In this document: piece after piece, positions 55,807 through 64,000 of the stretch | Numbering within the stretch: position 1 is the first letter of the stretch | How the letters are laid out: every line of letters starts with the position of its first letter | Assembly (NCBI GenBank): GCA_014238905.1 | Contig: JABAAE010000014.1 | Location: 182,818 to 246,817, forward strand | Direction: 5' to 3' | Length of the DNA stretch: 64,000 nucleotides | DNA from: Planctomycetota bacterium | Lineage (GTDB): Bacteria > Planctomycetota > Planctomycetia > Pirellulales > Pirellulaceae | Translations under genes and position numbers: made by a program | The notes under the pieces: generated by a model | The model's input: only the letters and a program-made list of their open reading frames with translations | Told to the model about the DNA's origin: nothing | Databases searched by the model: none

Positions 55807-57372
55807 TCATTTCCCCATGGATCGCCATTTTTTCATCAGGGCAATATTCGCTTTTACGACAGCAAACTGGCGAGGGTTACGGATCTTGAGTTTTGCAAGA
55901 TACGTCGCCATATCGCTCTCATAGAGGGCATCCGGTTCAGCAAACCGACCTCGATCGCCACTTGAAACCTCCCACCTGGACAACGTATTTCGAAAAGCCT
56001 TCAGGCGAACATCATGGGCCGGATTGGACGCAAGGTTACGAACCTCCCATGGATCCTTCTTCAAGTCATAGAGTTCCTCAACCGGCCGCGTTTCAGCTAG
56101 ATGGAGTGCCTGAATTGGTGTTAGCTTTCCAGCAGCATAAAGGCTTCTGATGACCGGCATAAACGGCTTGTAATCTTTGTAGGCACTCGGTTGAAGATAA
56201 GGTCGTTGTGGAAGATAGTTGCGAATGTATTTAAAATCGCCCTGCCGAATACTGCGGATATGATCAACCGTTTCGTCACATCGATCTCGAGCTGAAACAA
56301 CAAAATCACGACGCTTTGCCCATGGCCCCACGAGCGGACGCCCCTGCATGCTCATGGGAATCTCAATTCCAGCCAAAGCAAGACTCGTGGCCGATAGATC
56401 GATATGAGCAATGAGTTCGTCCCGAACCGTCCCACCCGGAAAATAATCGGGACCCCAAACCACAAATGGAATTTTGATACCTTCTTCATACAAAAACTGC
56501 TTTCCACGGGCGTGACTGATTCCATGATCAGTAAGGAAAAAGATGATGGTATTGCCTAGCAAATTTTCCTTTTCCAATCGGTTGTAGATCTGCAACACTT
56601 GCCAATCGGTATATTGAACCGAATTCAGGTATTCCGCCCAGTCTTTTCTTAAATCGGCATGATCTGGGTAATACGGAGGCAGGGAAACCTCTTCCGATGT
56701 CACCAAATCAGGCAATCCTGTTTTTACTTCTTCGTACCAACTGTCAACATTACGAAGTTTCCCGCCCTTTAATTGGAACTGTGCAAAAAAGGGTTGCCCC
56801 TCAGCTCGGCCGGTCCAATCGAATCCATCATAGAGTTCAAGCCGCTGATAAGCGAAGTTGTAATCCTCTTTGCCGGGCCCCGTTCCTTGGGCGTTGCTAT
56901 TACTGGTGTAATAGCCGGCCTCGCGAAACATCTCCGGAATAGTACGAATTCCGTCGGGAAGATGAATTTTTGTTTCCCCTCGGGAACTCCGATGATGATG
57001 GGCACCAATCGTTGTTTGGTACATCCCCGTGATGACAGCAGATCTAAACGTTGAACAAACCGGTGCGGTCGCATAGGCATTACAAAAAACAACGCCCTCT
57101 CGGGCGAGTCGATCGACACAGGGCGTTTTGACCAAACTCTCACCCTGGAAGGCAAAGTGGCTCGACATATCGTCTACCAAAATCCAGACGATATTGGGAC
57201 GGCTGCCCCCCGGATCCATTCCATTTTCTATTGGTTTGGCCAACCCATCCAAACACCACAACCCATTGACCAGCATAAATAACAAAAACGCCAGCGTTGA
57301 CACTAATCTTCCATCATATTTCAGCAAAGCATAACTCCAGTCATCAATCAACCCAGTGGACCTGCACCCCAA
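55807..57372 (-). CDS. Sulfatase with non-canonical CSTFR active-site motif
   Basis: A 521-residue sulfatase. The 5' end is uncertain: the frame opens at a TTG (57372), while a GTG at 57303 with GGAAG before it starts directly at the signal peptide. Metal ligands are in IVWILVDDMSSHF (about 61-73). The active-site region reads APVCSTFRSAVITGMY: the Cys (about 106) and Arg are kept, but the usual Pro or Ala at the third position is Thr. The later block FLTDHGISHARGKQFLYEEG provides the other metal and substrate residues. The remainder looks intact, so the enzyme is probably active if maturation tolerates Thr. Confidence 0.92.
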   Translation of the reverse strand: MGCRSTGLIDDWSYALLKYDGRLVSTLAFLLFMLVNGLWCLDGLAKPIENGMDPGGSRPNIVWILVDDMSSHFAFQGESLVKTPCVDRLAREGVVFCNAYATAPVCSTFRSAVITGMYQTTIGAHHHRSSRGETKIHLPDGIRTIPEMFREAGYYTSNSNAQGTGPGKEDYNFAYQRLELYDGFDWTGRAEGQPFFAQFQLKGGKLRNVDSWYEEVKTGLPDLVTSEEVSLPPYYPDHADLRKDWAEYLNSVQYTDWQVLQIYNRLEKENLLGNTIIFFLTDHGISHARGKQFLYEEGIKIPFVVWGPDYFPGGTVRDELIAHIDLSATSLALAGIEIPMSMQGRPLVGPWAKRRDFVVSARDRCDETVDHIRSIRQGDFKYIRNYLPQRPYLQPSAYKDYKPFMPVIRSLYAAGKLTPIQALHLAETRPVEELYDLKKDPWEVRNLASNPAHDVRLKAFRNTLSRWEVSSGDRGRFAEPDALYESDMATYLAKLKIRNPRQFAVVKANIALMKKWRSMGK

Positions 57373-57437
57373 TTCAAGGAAAAGCCTCGGGACTCGGCGG
57401 CGGCATTATTTCTCTTGGGGACCTATCAGGAGGAGTT

Positions 57438-57755
57438 TTAATCCTTCCCGTCGAGGCTTAATTTCTCCCGTTTTAGTACACCAACCCCCAAGAACAATGC
57501 AGCGAGCAGCCCCCCAAAAAAACCCAGCATCAAGGTAGGACGCAAACTCTCATTACGTTCCTCACTAGTCACATAAAAATCGCGATTCAACCAATACACA
57601 TCCAGCTGATGGTAGGCAAAAGCCAACAGAGGACCGACCACCAATGCCGTCAAGCCAATCCACCAAACCGCCGATTTTCCTCCTGACCTGAATTTCCCAA
57701 TGATCAATGCACCCGACAACAGCAGAAAACCAGCGGCAATCAGATTCTCAGTCAT
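57438..57755 (-). CDS. Small membrane protein, unknown function
   Basis: A 105-residue protein with three transmembrane helices (about 4-20, 32-50, 79-97), starting at ATG 57755; a longer frame adds 30 unlikely residues. A short loop (about 52-75) contains YHQLDVYWLNRDFYVTSEE. It lies 66-135 bases upstream of the CSTFR sulfatase gene on the same strand and is possibly cotranscribed with it. No family recognised. Confidence 0.6.
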   Translation of the reverse strand: MTENLIAAGFLLLSGALIIGKFRSGGKSAVWWIGLTALVVGPLLAFAYHQLDVYWLNRDFYVTSEERNESLRPTLMLGFFGGLLAALFLGVGVLKREKLSLDGKD

Positions 57756-58297
57756 GTCAAAATACCCATACAGAAACAAACGCTCTCGTGACAAAACTAC
57801 ATCCCCCCCATCAACACAACGGCGAATCCTAACGCACTTTGGCAAGCACGCCGTTCAAACCAACCGACTTGGAATCCCTGACAGAAATTGCTGCTTCTCA
57901 GGCCCAAACCATGAAGATCTGAAAAACGAAAAATCTGGACTCTATGTTCTCGCTATCTATTTGGGCAGCGACCAGTTTGGACGACCGATTTCCCTGCTTT
58001 TACTATACTCGATTGGCCCGATATCCAGTGTTCTATGGCGGTCCTGAATCCACTTTTCTTACTGATATTTTATTAATCTCTGGAATTCATCCTAGGCGAC
58101 GACCTCACCCTCTGACGGCCTAATCGGTCATTCGATCCAAAAACATCCCTTCGATTTTCCTGAGGACATCGAAGCGTACTAATTGAATCGATTTCAAAAC
58201 CCGTGAAACTGAACCTCGGTTTGAAACTCTTTCCGCCGATTCCCTGCCATGCAGGTCCCAAATATTGATCGAAGTTTCTAACTGCCGATCATCCGCC
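57756..58297. other. Intergenic region, nothing recognised
   Basis: About 540 bases between the small membrane-protein gene and the end of the esterase-sulfatase gene. Minus-strand frames overlapping the end of the fusion gene (58120-58326) show no family features. No repeat or terminator stands out. Confidence 0.45.
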
Positions 58298-60469
58298 TTA
58301 CCTTCGCTCAGACTTGACCTGCGCATCCCGATCCTGGCGGGACAATTCGAACAGGTCTTTTTTTAATTCAACAACTTTGCCCGGATGCAGGCTCGCCAGG
58401 TTTCTGGCTTCACTGGAATCGTCACCAATATGATAAAGTTCCACCCGGACCTCGTCGGTCGATTTTTTCCCCCAATGAAGGAGAAGCTTCCATGGCCCCT
58501 TACGAAGGGTGCTGGACCGGAAACCAGTTCCAGCAGAGTAAAGCGGGCGATCCTCCAGAGTCCGGGTACCGGAAAAAACAGGCCAAAGGTCGACACCGTC
58601 GAATTTCAAATTCTTGGCGTCGGCCGTCGAACCCGACAACCGGCAAAAAGTCGGCATCCAATCGACGATGTGGACCGGGGTATTGTTTTTGCTACCCGGA
58701 CTAATTTCCCCCTTCCAACGAACAATCGTCGGAACCCTTGTTCCGCCTTCGTACAGATCACCTTTTTTTCCCCGAAGGGGCAGGTTACTCCCCGGCAATT
58801 TACCAGCGGGGCATAGATCATCAGGATATTTTGTATCGTTATTCTCAGCGGTCGAACCACCATTATCACTGGTAAAAACAATGAACGTGTTTTCAGACTT
58901 ATCCAACTTATCCACCGCCGTCAGGATACGTCCCACGGCATCGTCGAGATGCAGTACGGCCGCGGCATACTGTCGCCGGACTTTACCGGATATCTGTTTG
59001 GGCACCCGACTTAGCCACGATTCCGGCTCGCGAAGCGGCAAGTGCACCGCCGTAAACGGCACGTAAAGAAAAAACGGTTGGTTATTTTTTTTATTTTCTA
59101 ACCACGTGATCGCCTCTTTGGTAATTAAATCGGTCACATGCCCCTTTTCGGTGATTAGCTTTTCGTTTCGATGCCAAGTCTTTGAATAGGGGCCTTTCTT
59201 ATAAAAGTGGGACCACGGAGTCACCCCACCGGCCAAGGAGCCATAGCTATGTTGAAAACCAAAATGATTGGGTCCCCATTGAGGCTCAGATCCCAGGTGC
59301 CACTTACCGGTCAGGCAAGTCTGATAACCGGCAGTCCCCAGTACCTCGGCAAGGGTCACCGTTGTCGTAGGCAATGCCAAGGTGTTGGTGGGCGTTGTCA
59401 CCCCAAATCGACTCCAATACCGCCCCGTTAACAAACCCAATCGCGTCGGGCTACAAACCGGAGCGACATAATGCTGAGTAAGCTCCATGCCCTGACTGCG
59501 TAATCGACGGAGATTGGGGGTCTCAACAAAACCGTTGTGAAAATCGACGTCGGCCCATCCAAGATCGTCCGCCATGATAAAGACAATATTTGGCTTAGAG
59601 GGAATCTTGCCAACATCTTCGTTTTGACGAATCAATTCCAATGCATGCGATACCCCCAATTTCATCTGCCCTTGATGATTAAAGTGAATCGGTTCGCCAA
59701 TTCGGGTCGGCAATCCATCCGTATCAACAAAACCAACTTGGGGAATCACCTTGGCAACTGACTCTTGGGCTGTTCTTACAATCTGCCAGGCATGCCCTGG
59801 CGTTGTGACATTTCGATTTTGGCTATCCGAAAGCCCGCCTATAGAAAAAGGAACTAAACGGCTGTTAGCCAAATCCCGCCGAACACGGGCAATCAGACTG
59901 GTCAGGTTCTCCCGGTACAAGCGCGCATTTTTCAGGGAACCTGCATCCGCCTCACCCTGTTGCCAAACGACTCCGCTAATTTCAAATGTGTGGCCGTCCT
60001 CCTTGAGACTTTCCAATGCCATGCGGGCCGTATTCAGAAACAGCCGATATTTCGAACCGTTTTTTCCCCATTGAGTGTGAAGATTACTTCCCCCGTGTGA
60101 ATACTTGATGATCGCAATTTTTTTTTGGGAATTTTCGTTGGCCAGAGTTCGACCCAACGAAAGCTCCAGCCCAAACTCCCGAGGGTAAACCGGCGAGGTT
60201 TGACCGTGGCCGGAACCGGGTGCGAGATGGATCCACTGATCCTCTTGAAGATGGCCAACGTTTTGTGTTTTTTGCGAGCGATGCCAATAAAACAAAACGT
60301 CTTCCTGAGACCCGGCGTACGGGTCGGTCAACTTGGCAGCATCGCCGCGTCCATTAGCATTGGACTGCCCGCCAATCAGGTAAACGTGGTAATGCGAAGC
60401 TTCACAATTCCCAAGATTCAGAATCGCCAAAAAAAAGAAAAGGTAAACAACCGGGGTTTTGATTTTCAT
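58298..60469 (-). CDS. Esterase-sulfatase fusion (SGNH acetylesterase plus sulfatase)
   Basis: A 723-residue bifunctional enzyme from ATG 60469 with a signal peptide (about 1-22). Residues about 27-285 are a sialate O-acetylesterase-like SGNH domain: nucleophile in GGQSNANGRG (Ser36), block III WQQGEADA (about 169-176) and catalytic His in IHFNHQG (about 261-267). Residues about 290-715 are a sulfatase: IVFIMADDLGWADVD (Asp-Asp near 301), formylglycine site VCSPTRLGLLTGR (Cys339), GKWHLG and FTSDNGGST. Both active sites look complete. It would remove acetyl and sulfate groups from the same glycan outside the cytoplasm. Confidence 0.93.
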   Translation of the reverse strand: MKIKTPVVYLFFFLAILNLGNCEASHYHVYLIGGQSNANGRGDAAKLTDPYAGSQEDVLFYWHRSQKTQNVGHLQEDQWIHLAPGSGHGQTSPVYPREFGLELSLGRTLANENSQKKIAIIKYSHGGSNLHTQWGKNGSKYRLFLNTARMALESLKEDGHTFEISGVVWQQGEADAGSLKNARLYRENLTSLIARVRRDLANSRLVPFSIGGLSDSQNRNVTTPGHAWQIVRTAQESVAKVIPQVGFVDTDGLPTRIGEPIHFNHQGQMKLGVSHALELIRQNEDVGKIPSKPNIVFIMADDLGWADVDFHNGFVETPNLRRLRSQGMELTQHYVAPVCSPTRLGLLTGRYWSRFGVTTPTNTLALPTTTVTLAEVLGTAGYQTCLTGKWHLGSEPQWGPNHFGFQHSYGSLAGGVTPWSHFYKKGPYSKTWHRNEKLITEKGHVTDLITKEAITWLENKKNNQPFFLYVPFTAVHLPLREPESWLSRVPKQISGKVRRQYAAAVLHLDDAVGRILTAVDKLDKSENTFIVFTSDNGGSTAENNDTKYPDDLCPAGKLPGSNLPLRGKKGDLYEGGTRVPTIVRWKGEISPGSKNNTPVHIVDWMPTFCRLSGSTADAKNLKFDGVDLWPVFSGTRTLEDRPLYSAGTGFRSSTLRKGPWKLLLHWGKKSTDEVRVELYHIGDDSSEARNLASLHPGKVVELKKDLFELSRQDRDAQVKSERR

Positions 60470-61053
60470 GACTCTATTTCTCTTAAAACAACCGGGGCAG
60501 AAATCAACCATTGCCGATTTTCCATTCTAATTGGAATTGACGAAAAAAATCAGCCAACACTGCCACAGAACGCTGACAATCTCGTTGAAACCAAAGTGTA
60601 AAGACCGGATTCCGCTTTTCATCCTTTTACAACCTAGCAAATAGAGGCCCCCTCGCTGGGCAAGCTAGTCGAGCAGTCCACCAAACGCATGGTCACGTTT
60701 CCGATGGATTCAACTCCGACTCGACCTGCCGACGTTGATGCAACATTGGCCTAGAAAGATGGGACTGAACTCGCTTTGTTATTAATAGTAGTGTTCCTGA
60801 AATCCATCCCTAGGTCGCCTTTATGATTGGAGTCTTATTCGGGAAGCATGCTGGGCTGAGTCCGGGTGGGTGGTTGACGTGGTACTCAATCCAGAAACGA
60901 TTGTGATATCAGAGCTTCTCGCAAGAAATTGTGACCTCCGGGTGTTCTCGCGGAATAAACAATAGAGCAGCGGCTGGGGACGTCTCTCCAAGCCGGTTAA
61001 ATCACCCCATAACTTGGCCCCACCATTTGACTTGGCCAGAACTCATATTATCC
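60470..61053. other. Intergenic region upstream of the ECF sigma gene
   Basis: About 580 bases between divergent genes. A plus-strand frame continues upstream of the sigma start to 60931 but lacks family features. TTGTGACCTCCGGGTGTTC near 60928-60946 could be part of an autoregulated promoter, which I could not confirm. No repeat seen. Confidence 0.45.
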
Positions 61054-61575
61054 ATGCCGCCACCACAGGACGAAACCCGCTTTATTGAGGCGTTGACCCG
61101 CCACCAGCCCGCTCTGGAGGCGTTCTGCCATGCGAATCTCGCCAATCGCGACGAGGCCCGCGAGGTGTTGCAGGCGACTTGCGTGAAGTTGTGGCAAAAG
61201 GCGGCGGACTGGGATCCGGATACGGAATTTTTGCCGTGGGCTTTCACAGTGGCGCGATTCACGATCCTTTCACATTACCGCGACCAGAAACGCGATCGGC
61301 TGGTTTTTGATGAAGATGTGATCCTGGCAATGGCGGATGAAATCGACGAGGCCGCAACCGCATTTGATAACCGGCGCGAGGCGCTTGCCAAGTGTATGGA
61401 AAAACTCGATCAAAGGCAGAGGGCTCTGCTTCATGGCCACTACACCGTCGGCCAAAGTTTGCGGGAAATAGCAAAAGCATCCGGGCGGAGTCTGAGTGCG
61501 GTGAAAATGACTTTACTACGAATTCGCCAACAACTAAGTGCGTGTATTGAACGTGAGATGAGGGCCAACCCATGA
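61054..61575 (+). CDS. ECF RNA polymerase sigma factor (Rhodopirellula/Verrucomicrobium type)
   Basis: A 173-residue group IV sigma factor from ATG 61054 (upstream in-frame starts add a non-conserved extension). Region 2 (about 10-85) has the ANLANRDEAREVLQATCVKLW core-binding helix and the FLPWAFTVARFTILSHYRDQ promoter-melting segment. Region 4 (about 115-170) has the helix-turn-helix SLREIAKASGRSLSAVKMTL. It directs polymerase to a small set of genes, probably this operon. Its stop overlaps the start of the next gene, an anti-sigma-like membrane protein. Confidence 0.92.
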   Translation: MPPPQDETRFIEALTRHQPALEAFCHANLANRDEAREVLQATCVKLWQKAADWDPDTEFLPWAFTVARFTILSHYRDQKRDRLVFDEDVILAMADEIDEAATAFDNRREALAKCMEKLDQRQRALLHGHYTVGQSLREIAKASGRSLSAVKMTLLRIRQQLSACIEREMRANP

Positions 61576-62555
61576 TGGAAGAACGACTTCTCAACTTGCT
61601 TCAAAAAGTCCGAGATGACGGCGATGAATCTGCTCGAGCCGAACTGAACGAGCTACTACGCAAACATCAGGAAGCGCGAACGATCATGTCGAAATCGCTG
61701 GTCGATGAACAGGCACTGGTCAGTCACCTGCGCGATAAGTCAATCGTTTCCATTCTCGATGCGGAAGGACAGGTGGTCAAAAGTCAGCCGCTAACGAGGC
61801 CGACACGGCGTCTCCTTGTTTGGCCGCAGCAGATCGCAGCGGCCCTGGTGGCAGGTGCAATTGTTGGTCTACTGGGAATCGGGGTGGTCTGGGCCGTGAA
61901 TTCGCCTCAATCACAGGCGAGAACGATTCACGTTGCCAACGGCGATTTCGAGACGTTTTCAGGTCCGATTGAAATTGGCTTTCCGTCTCACATTGGCACG
62001 TGGGGTGGAAATCCTGCCGAGGTGATTGAAGAAGCTGATGGAAACCGAATGTTGCGTCTTCTGAAAACGGGAAATGTCAATGGCGCGTCCAACGACTTCG
62101 CCTCGAACTGTTCCGTGTTTCAGTTGGTCGATCTATCGTCTCTTCGGCAGAAATGGGAAACAGCAGATTCCCAGACGCAGATCACTCTTAACTTCTCAGC
62201 CCGCTTTCGCCGAGTGTCTGTTCCAACCGATGCCGAATTGCCGAAACTCGCAGGAAGTTGTCGCATCTACCTGTTCAATCTGAAGCCAGATGCGATCGCT
62301 AAAGAGTGGCCGCGGGTAATCAGAGAGCACGGGGTCGGATTTGGCAAAAAGGAGATCAAGTTCGCGCCGGGAGCAGAACCGGCAACAATTACCGCGTCCT
62401 GTCTTTTGGAATCGGACGCCACGGTTGCACTCATCGTCGTTGCTGCGAGCACCAAATCTCGAGCGGCTCCCATCGAATTGGGTGGCTACTTCGTTGATGA
62501 TGTTCAGCTCACAGCGATCAGGCAACCGGCCCTTCCCATTCGCTTCGTGAGGTAG
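61572..62555 (+). CDS. Membrane anti-sigma-like protein with extracytoplasmic domain
   Basis: A 327-residue protein whose start overlaps the ECF sigma stop by four bases. The cytoplasmic N-terminus (about 1-85) resembles the short sigma-binding regions of FecR/anti-sigma proteins. A transmembrane helix follows (about 89-111), and an outer beta-sandwich-like domain (about 118-315) begins HVANGDFETFSGPI and ends GGYFVDDVQLTA, like carbohydrate-binding jelly rolls. It probably restrains the sigma factor and releases it on sensing a glycan; this is inference from the layout. It lacks the standard FecR domain. Confidence 0.75.
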   Translation: MMEERLLNLLQKVRDDGDESARAELNELLRKHQEARTIMSKSLVDEQALVSHLRDKSIVSILDAEGQVVKSQPLTRPTRRLLVWPQQIAAALVAGAIVGLLGIGVVWAVNSPQSQARTIHVANGDFETFSGPIEIGFPSHIGTWGGNPAEVIEEADGNRMLRLLKTGNVNGASNDFASNCSVFQLVDLSSLRQKWETADSQTQITLNFSARFRRVSVPTDAELPKLAGSCRIYLFNLKPDAIAKEWPRVIREHGVGFGKKEIKFAPGAEPATITASCLLESDATVALIVVAASTKSRAAPIELGGYFVDDVQLTAIRQPALPIRFVR

Positions 62556-62557
62556 AA

Positions 62558-62755
62558 ATGTTTTCCTTCGAATTTACTGTCAAGAGCGTGATTACTCAGA
62601 TCATTCTCACTGCTGATAATTCAGGACTGGTCAAGGAGCTGAGCTCATTGCCGGATGATTGGTATATCCCGAGTGAGCGTCGGGCGGGCAAGTTTGTGAC
62701 TGGAACGATATTCCCAACGCGGGCAATGAACCTAAGGAATGAAGTATCACCATGA
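62558..62755 (+). CDS. Small ORF between anti-sigma and oxidoreductase genes, doubtful
   Basis: A 65-codon frame that starts two bases after the anti-sigma stop and ends in an ATGA overlap with the oxidoreductase start. The position fits a coupled gene, but the sequence has no recognisable domain, and there is no clear ribosome site because the start is so close to the stop. It could be a real small protein or the remnant of a larger one. Confidence 0.3.
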   Translation: MFSFEFTVKSVITQIILTADNSGLVKELSSLPDDWYIPSERRAGKFVTGTIFPTRAMNLRNEVSP

Positions 62756-64000
62756 TTTACAAGCCATTGAAAATGTTCGCGGTCCTTGTGCTACTCACCG
62801 CGACCATCACTTCGGCTGCTGACCCGAAGCAGGTAAACGATTACGACGTCGTTGTCATCGGCGGTACACCTGCCGGAGTCGCAGCGGCCATCGCTGCTGC
62901 GTGTGCCGACAAAACAGTGGTCATCATCGAGCAGGCGCCCGTCCTCGGAGGCGTGCTTTCTTCGGGCGTGCTGAGACTCGATGACAAGTATGTGGAATCA
63001 AACAGCGGAGTAATGGAGGAATTCCGCCAACGCGTAAAAGCCTTTCACCGCACAGAGCTGGCGGATGATCCTTTAGTGCAAGCGCATATGAAACAAGATC
63101 CGCGTAGAGTTTGGAATATCGCTGAGGGGCGGGCATGGGAGCCGCATACGGCCGCCAGGATTTATGCGGAAATGGTTGCCGAACACCCTATGATCGCTAC
63201 GCGATTTAACGAAGTGGCCATGGACGTGGAAATGAAGAACGATCGTGTCACGGGTGTGGTCACACGTGAGCGAGACAACAAAGGAACCCTTGGGAAAAAA
63301 TATAGCTACAGCGGCAAGGTGATTATCGATGCGACCTATGAAGCAGACCTGGCGGAATATGCGGACATTCCCTACCGCATCGGACGCGAAGCCCGCTCTA
63401 AAGAAGAGCCGCACGCCGGACGCATCTATACGAATTATTTCCGCGGGGTGAAGGGAACACTTCCCTCCACGATCCTTCCCGAGAGTACTGGTGTAGCTGA
63501 CCACCGATCACAGGCTTTTACTTATAGAATCACTGCAAAGGACTACGGCCGGCCCGACCATCCCTATCGCCTGAAGGAACCGCCGCCCGGCTACAACTCT
63601 GGCAAGTACAACTGGAACCGAAACAGCAAGCCGATCATCCCGAACGGAAAGTTTGACCTGTTAGGAATCAACTGGGGAGGCGACCTGGTTGGACACGGCA
63701 CAAATTGGGTCCTGGCCGACTGGGAGGAGCGTGTTGAGATCGAAAAAATCTACCGCAACCATGACCTTGGCTACCTCTACTTCATTCAAACCAAAGGAGG
63801 CTCGCCCAACATCGGCCTCCCGGATGATGAATTTCAAGACAACGGCAACTTCCCCTACCGCCTCTATGTTCGCCAGGGCCGCCGCATAGAAGGACTCTAC
63901 ACCTTAACGGAGAGTGATCTGCATAAGGATCTTCGCGGAGACGGATTTCGCGGACCGCTGCTTCCGGATTCGGTTGCCATTGGAGTCTATGGAATCGATG
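62752..64000 (+). CDS. FAD-dependent oxidoreductase, partial (C-terminus beyond window end)
   Basis: At least 416 residues, cut by the right edge. A signal peptide (about 1-21) is followed by the FAD-binding motif VVVIGGTPAGVAAAIAAA (about 30-47), a GxGxxG variant with GGTPAG, and the E-x-A region IIEQAPVLGG. Later blocks DATYEADLAEYADIPYRIGRE and YRLYVRQGRRIEGLY match exported FAD-dependent oxidoreductases of Planctomycetes and Verrucomicrobia. It is the fourth frame in a coupled sigma/anti-sigma unit, so its expression is probably controlled by that pair. Substrate unknown, perhaps a sugar or its acid. Confidence 0.9.
   Translation, partial: MIYKPLKMFAVLVLLTATITSAADPKQVNDYDVVVIGGTPAGVAAAIAAACADKTVVIIEQAPVLGGVLSSGVLRLDDKYVESNSGVMEEFRQRVKAFHRTELADDPLVQAHMKQDPRRVWNIAEGRAWEPHTAARIYAEMVAEHPMIATRFNEVAMDVEMKNDRVTGVVTRERDNKGTLGKKYSYSGKVIIDATYEADLAEYADIPYRIGREARSKEEPHAGRIYTNYFRGVKGTLPSTILPESTGVADHRSQAFTYRITAKDYGRPDHPYRLKEPPPGYNSGKYNWNRNSKPIIPNGKFDLLGINWGGDLVGHGTNWVLADWEERVEIEKIYRNHDLGYLYFIQTKGGSPNIGLPDDEFQDNGNFPYRLYVRQGRRIEGLYTLTESDLHKDLRGDGFRGPLLPDSVAIGVYGID

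Noticed and set aside
58120..58326. A 68-codon minus-strand frame overlapping the end of the esterase-sulfatase gene
   Set aside because: No domain or ribosome site; it begins inside the coding end of the fusion gene.

Overview
The window reads as chromosomal DNA of a marine planctomycete (Planctomycetia, probably Pirellulales-like; order and genus are inference). The evidence is its protein families: DUF1592/DUF1588/DUF1585 cytochromes paired with DUF1552 proteins, PVC-type dehydrogenase and heme-binding HEAT proteins, five sulfatases, planctomycete-style Ser/Thr kinases, and an ECF sigma factor of the Rhodopirellula/Verrucomicrobium type. Genes are loosely packed with long AT-rich spacers, several of which carry short tandem repeats of 15-17 bp. 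I saw no rRNA, convincing tRNA, CRISPR array or transposase.

Layout. 1-5.9 kb: a Ser/Thr kinase cut by the left edge, small secreted proteins and lipoproteins, a sigma-54-type promoter and tandem repeats. 5.9-11.2 kb: a five-gene operon for a MacAB/DevBCA-like ABC exporter (permease, lipoprotein, HlyD adaptor, ATPase, permease). 11.4-12.1 kb: a solitary DUF4956 membrane protein. 12.5-16.4 kb: a DUF1592-family cytochrome and a DUF1552 protein. 16.4-17.2 kb: a CBS-HEPN protein. 17.9-20.2 kb: a CotH/lamin-tail protein. 20.4-22.6 kb: an AlkD-like protein and a GIDE-LemA protein. 22.8-26.8 kb: a tight VTC - DUF4956 - CotH operon behind a leader with three hairpins. 27.4-28.9 kb: an AbiEi/AbiEii type IV toxin-antitoxin pair. 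29.1-32.8 kb: a split PVC dehydrogenase / heme-binding pair. 33.4-44.9 kb: three sulfatases, a Ser/Thr kinase, an ICMT-like methyltransferase, an unrecognised membrane protein and a GAF hybrid histidine kinase. 45.4-50.1 kb: a small secreted protein behind a textbook sigma-54 promoter, a deiminase-fold protein, a PQQ-like beta-propeller and an SGNH-like protein. 50.2-50.7 kb: a frameshifted Lgt remnant. 50.9-60.5 kb, all on the minus strand: a GH81 beta-1,3-glucanase, an aldehyde dehydrogenase, a sulfatase with a non-canonical active-site motif, a small membrane protein and an esterase-sulfatase fusion. 61-64 kb: ECF sigma factor, membrane anti-sigma-like protein and an FAD oxidoreductase cut by the right edge.

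Together the catabolic genes suggest a cell that degrades acetylated, sulfated algal polysaccharides and beta-1,3-glucans. Most products carry export signals. The most unusual items are: a TCTCAAATTGAT-type element with fixed 19-bp internal spacing, found upstream of two distant sigma-54-like promoters; the VTC-DUF4956-CotH operon with its hairpin-rich leader; the esterase-sulfatase fusion; the CBS-HEPN protein; and the family of 15-17 bp intergenic tandem repeats.
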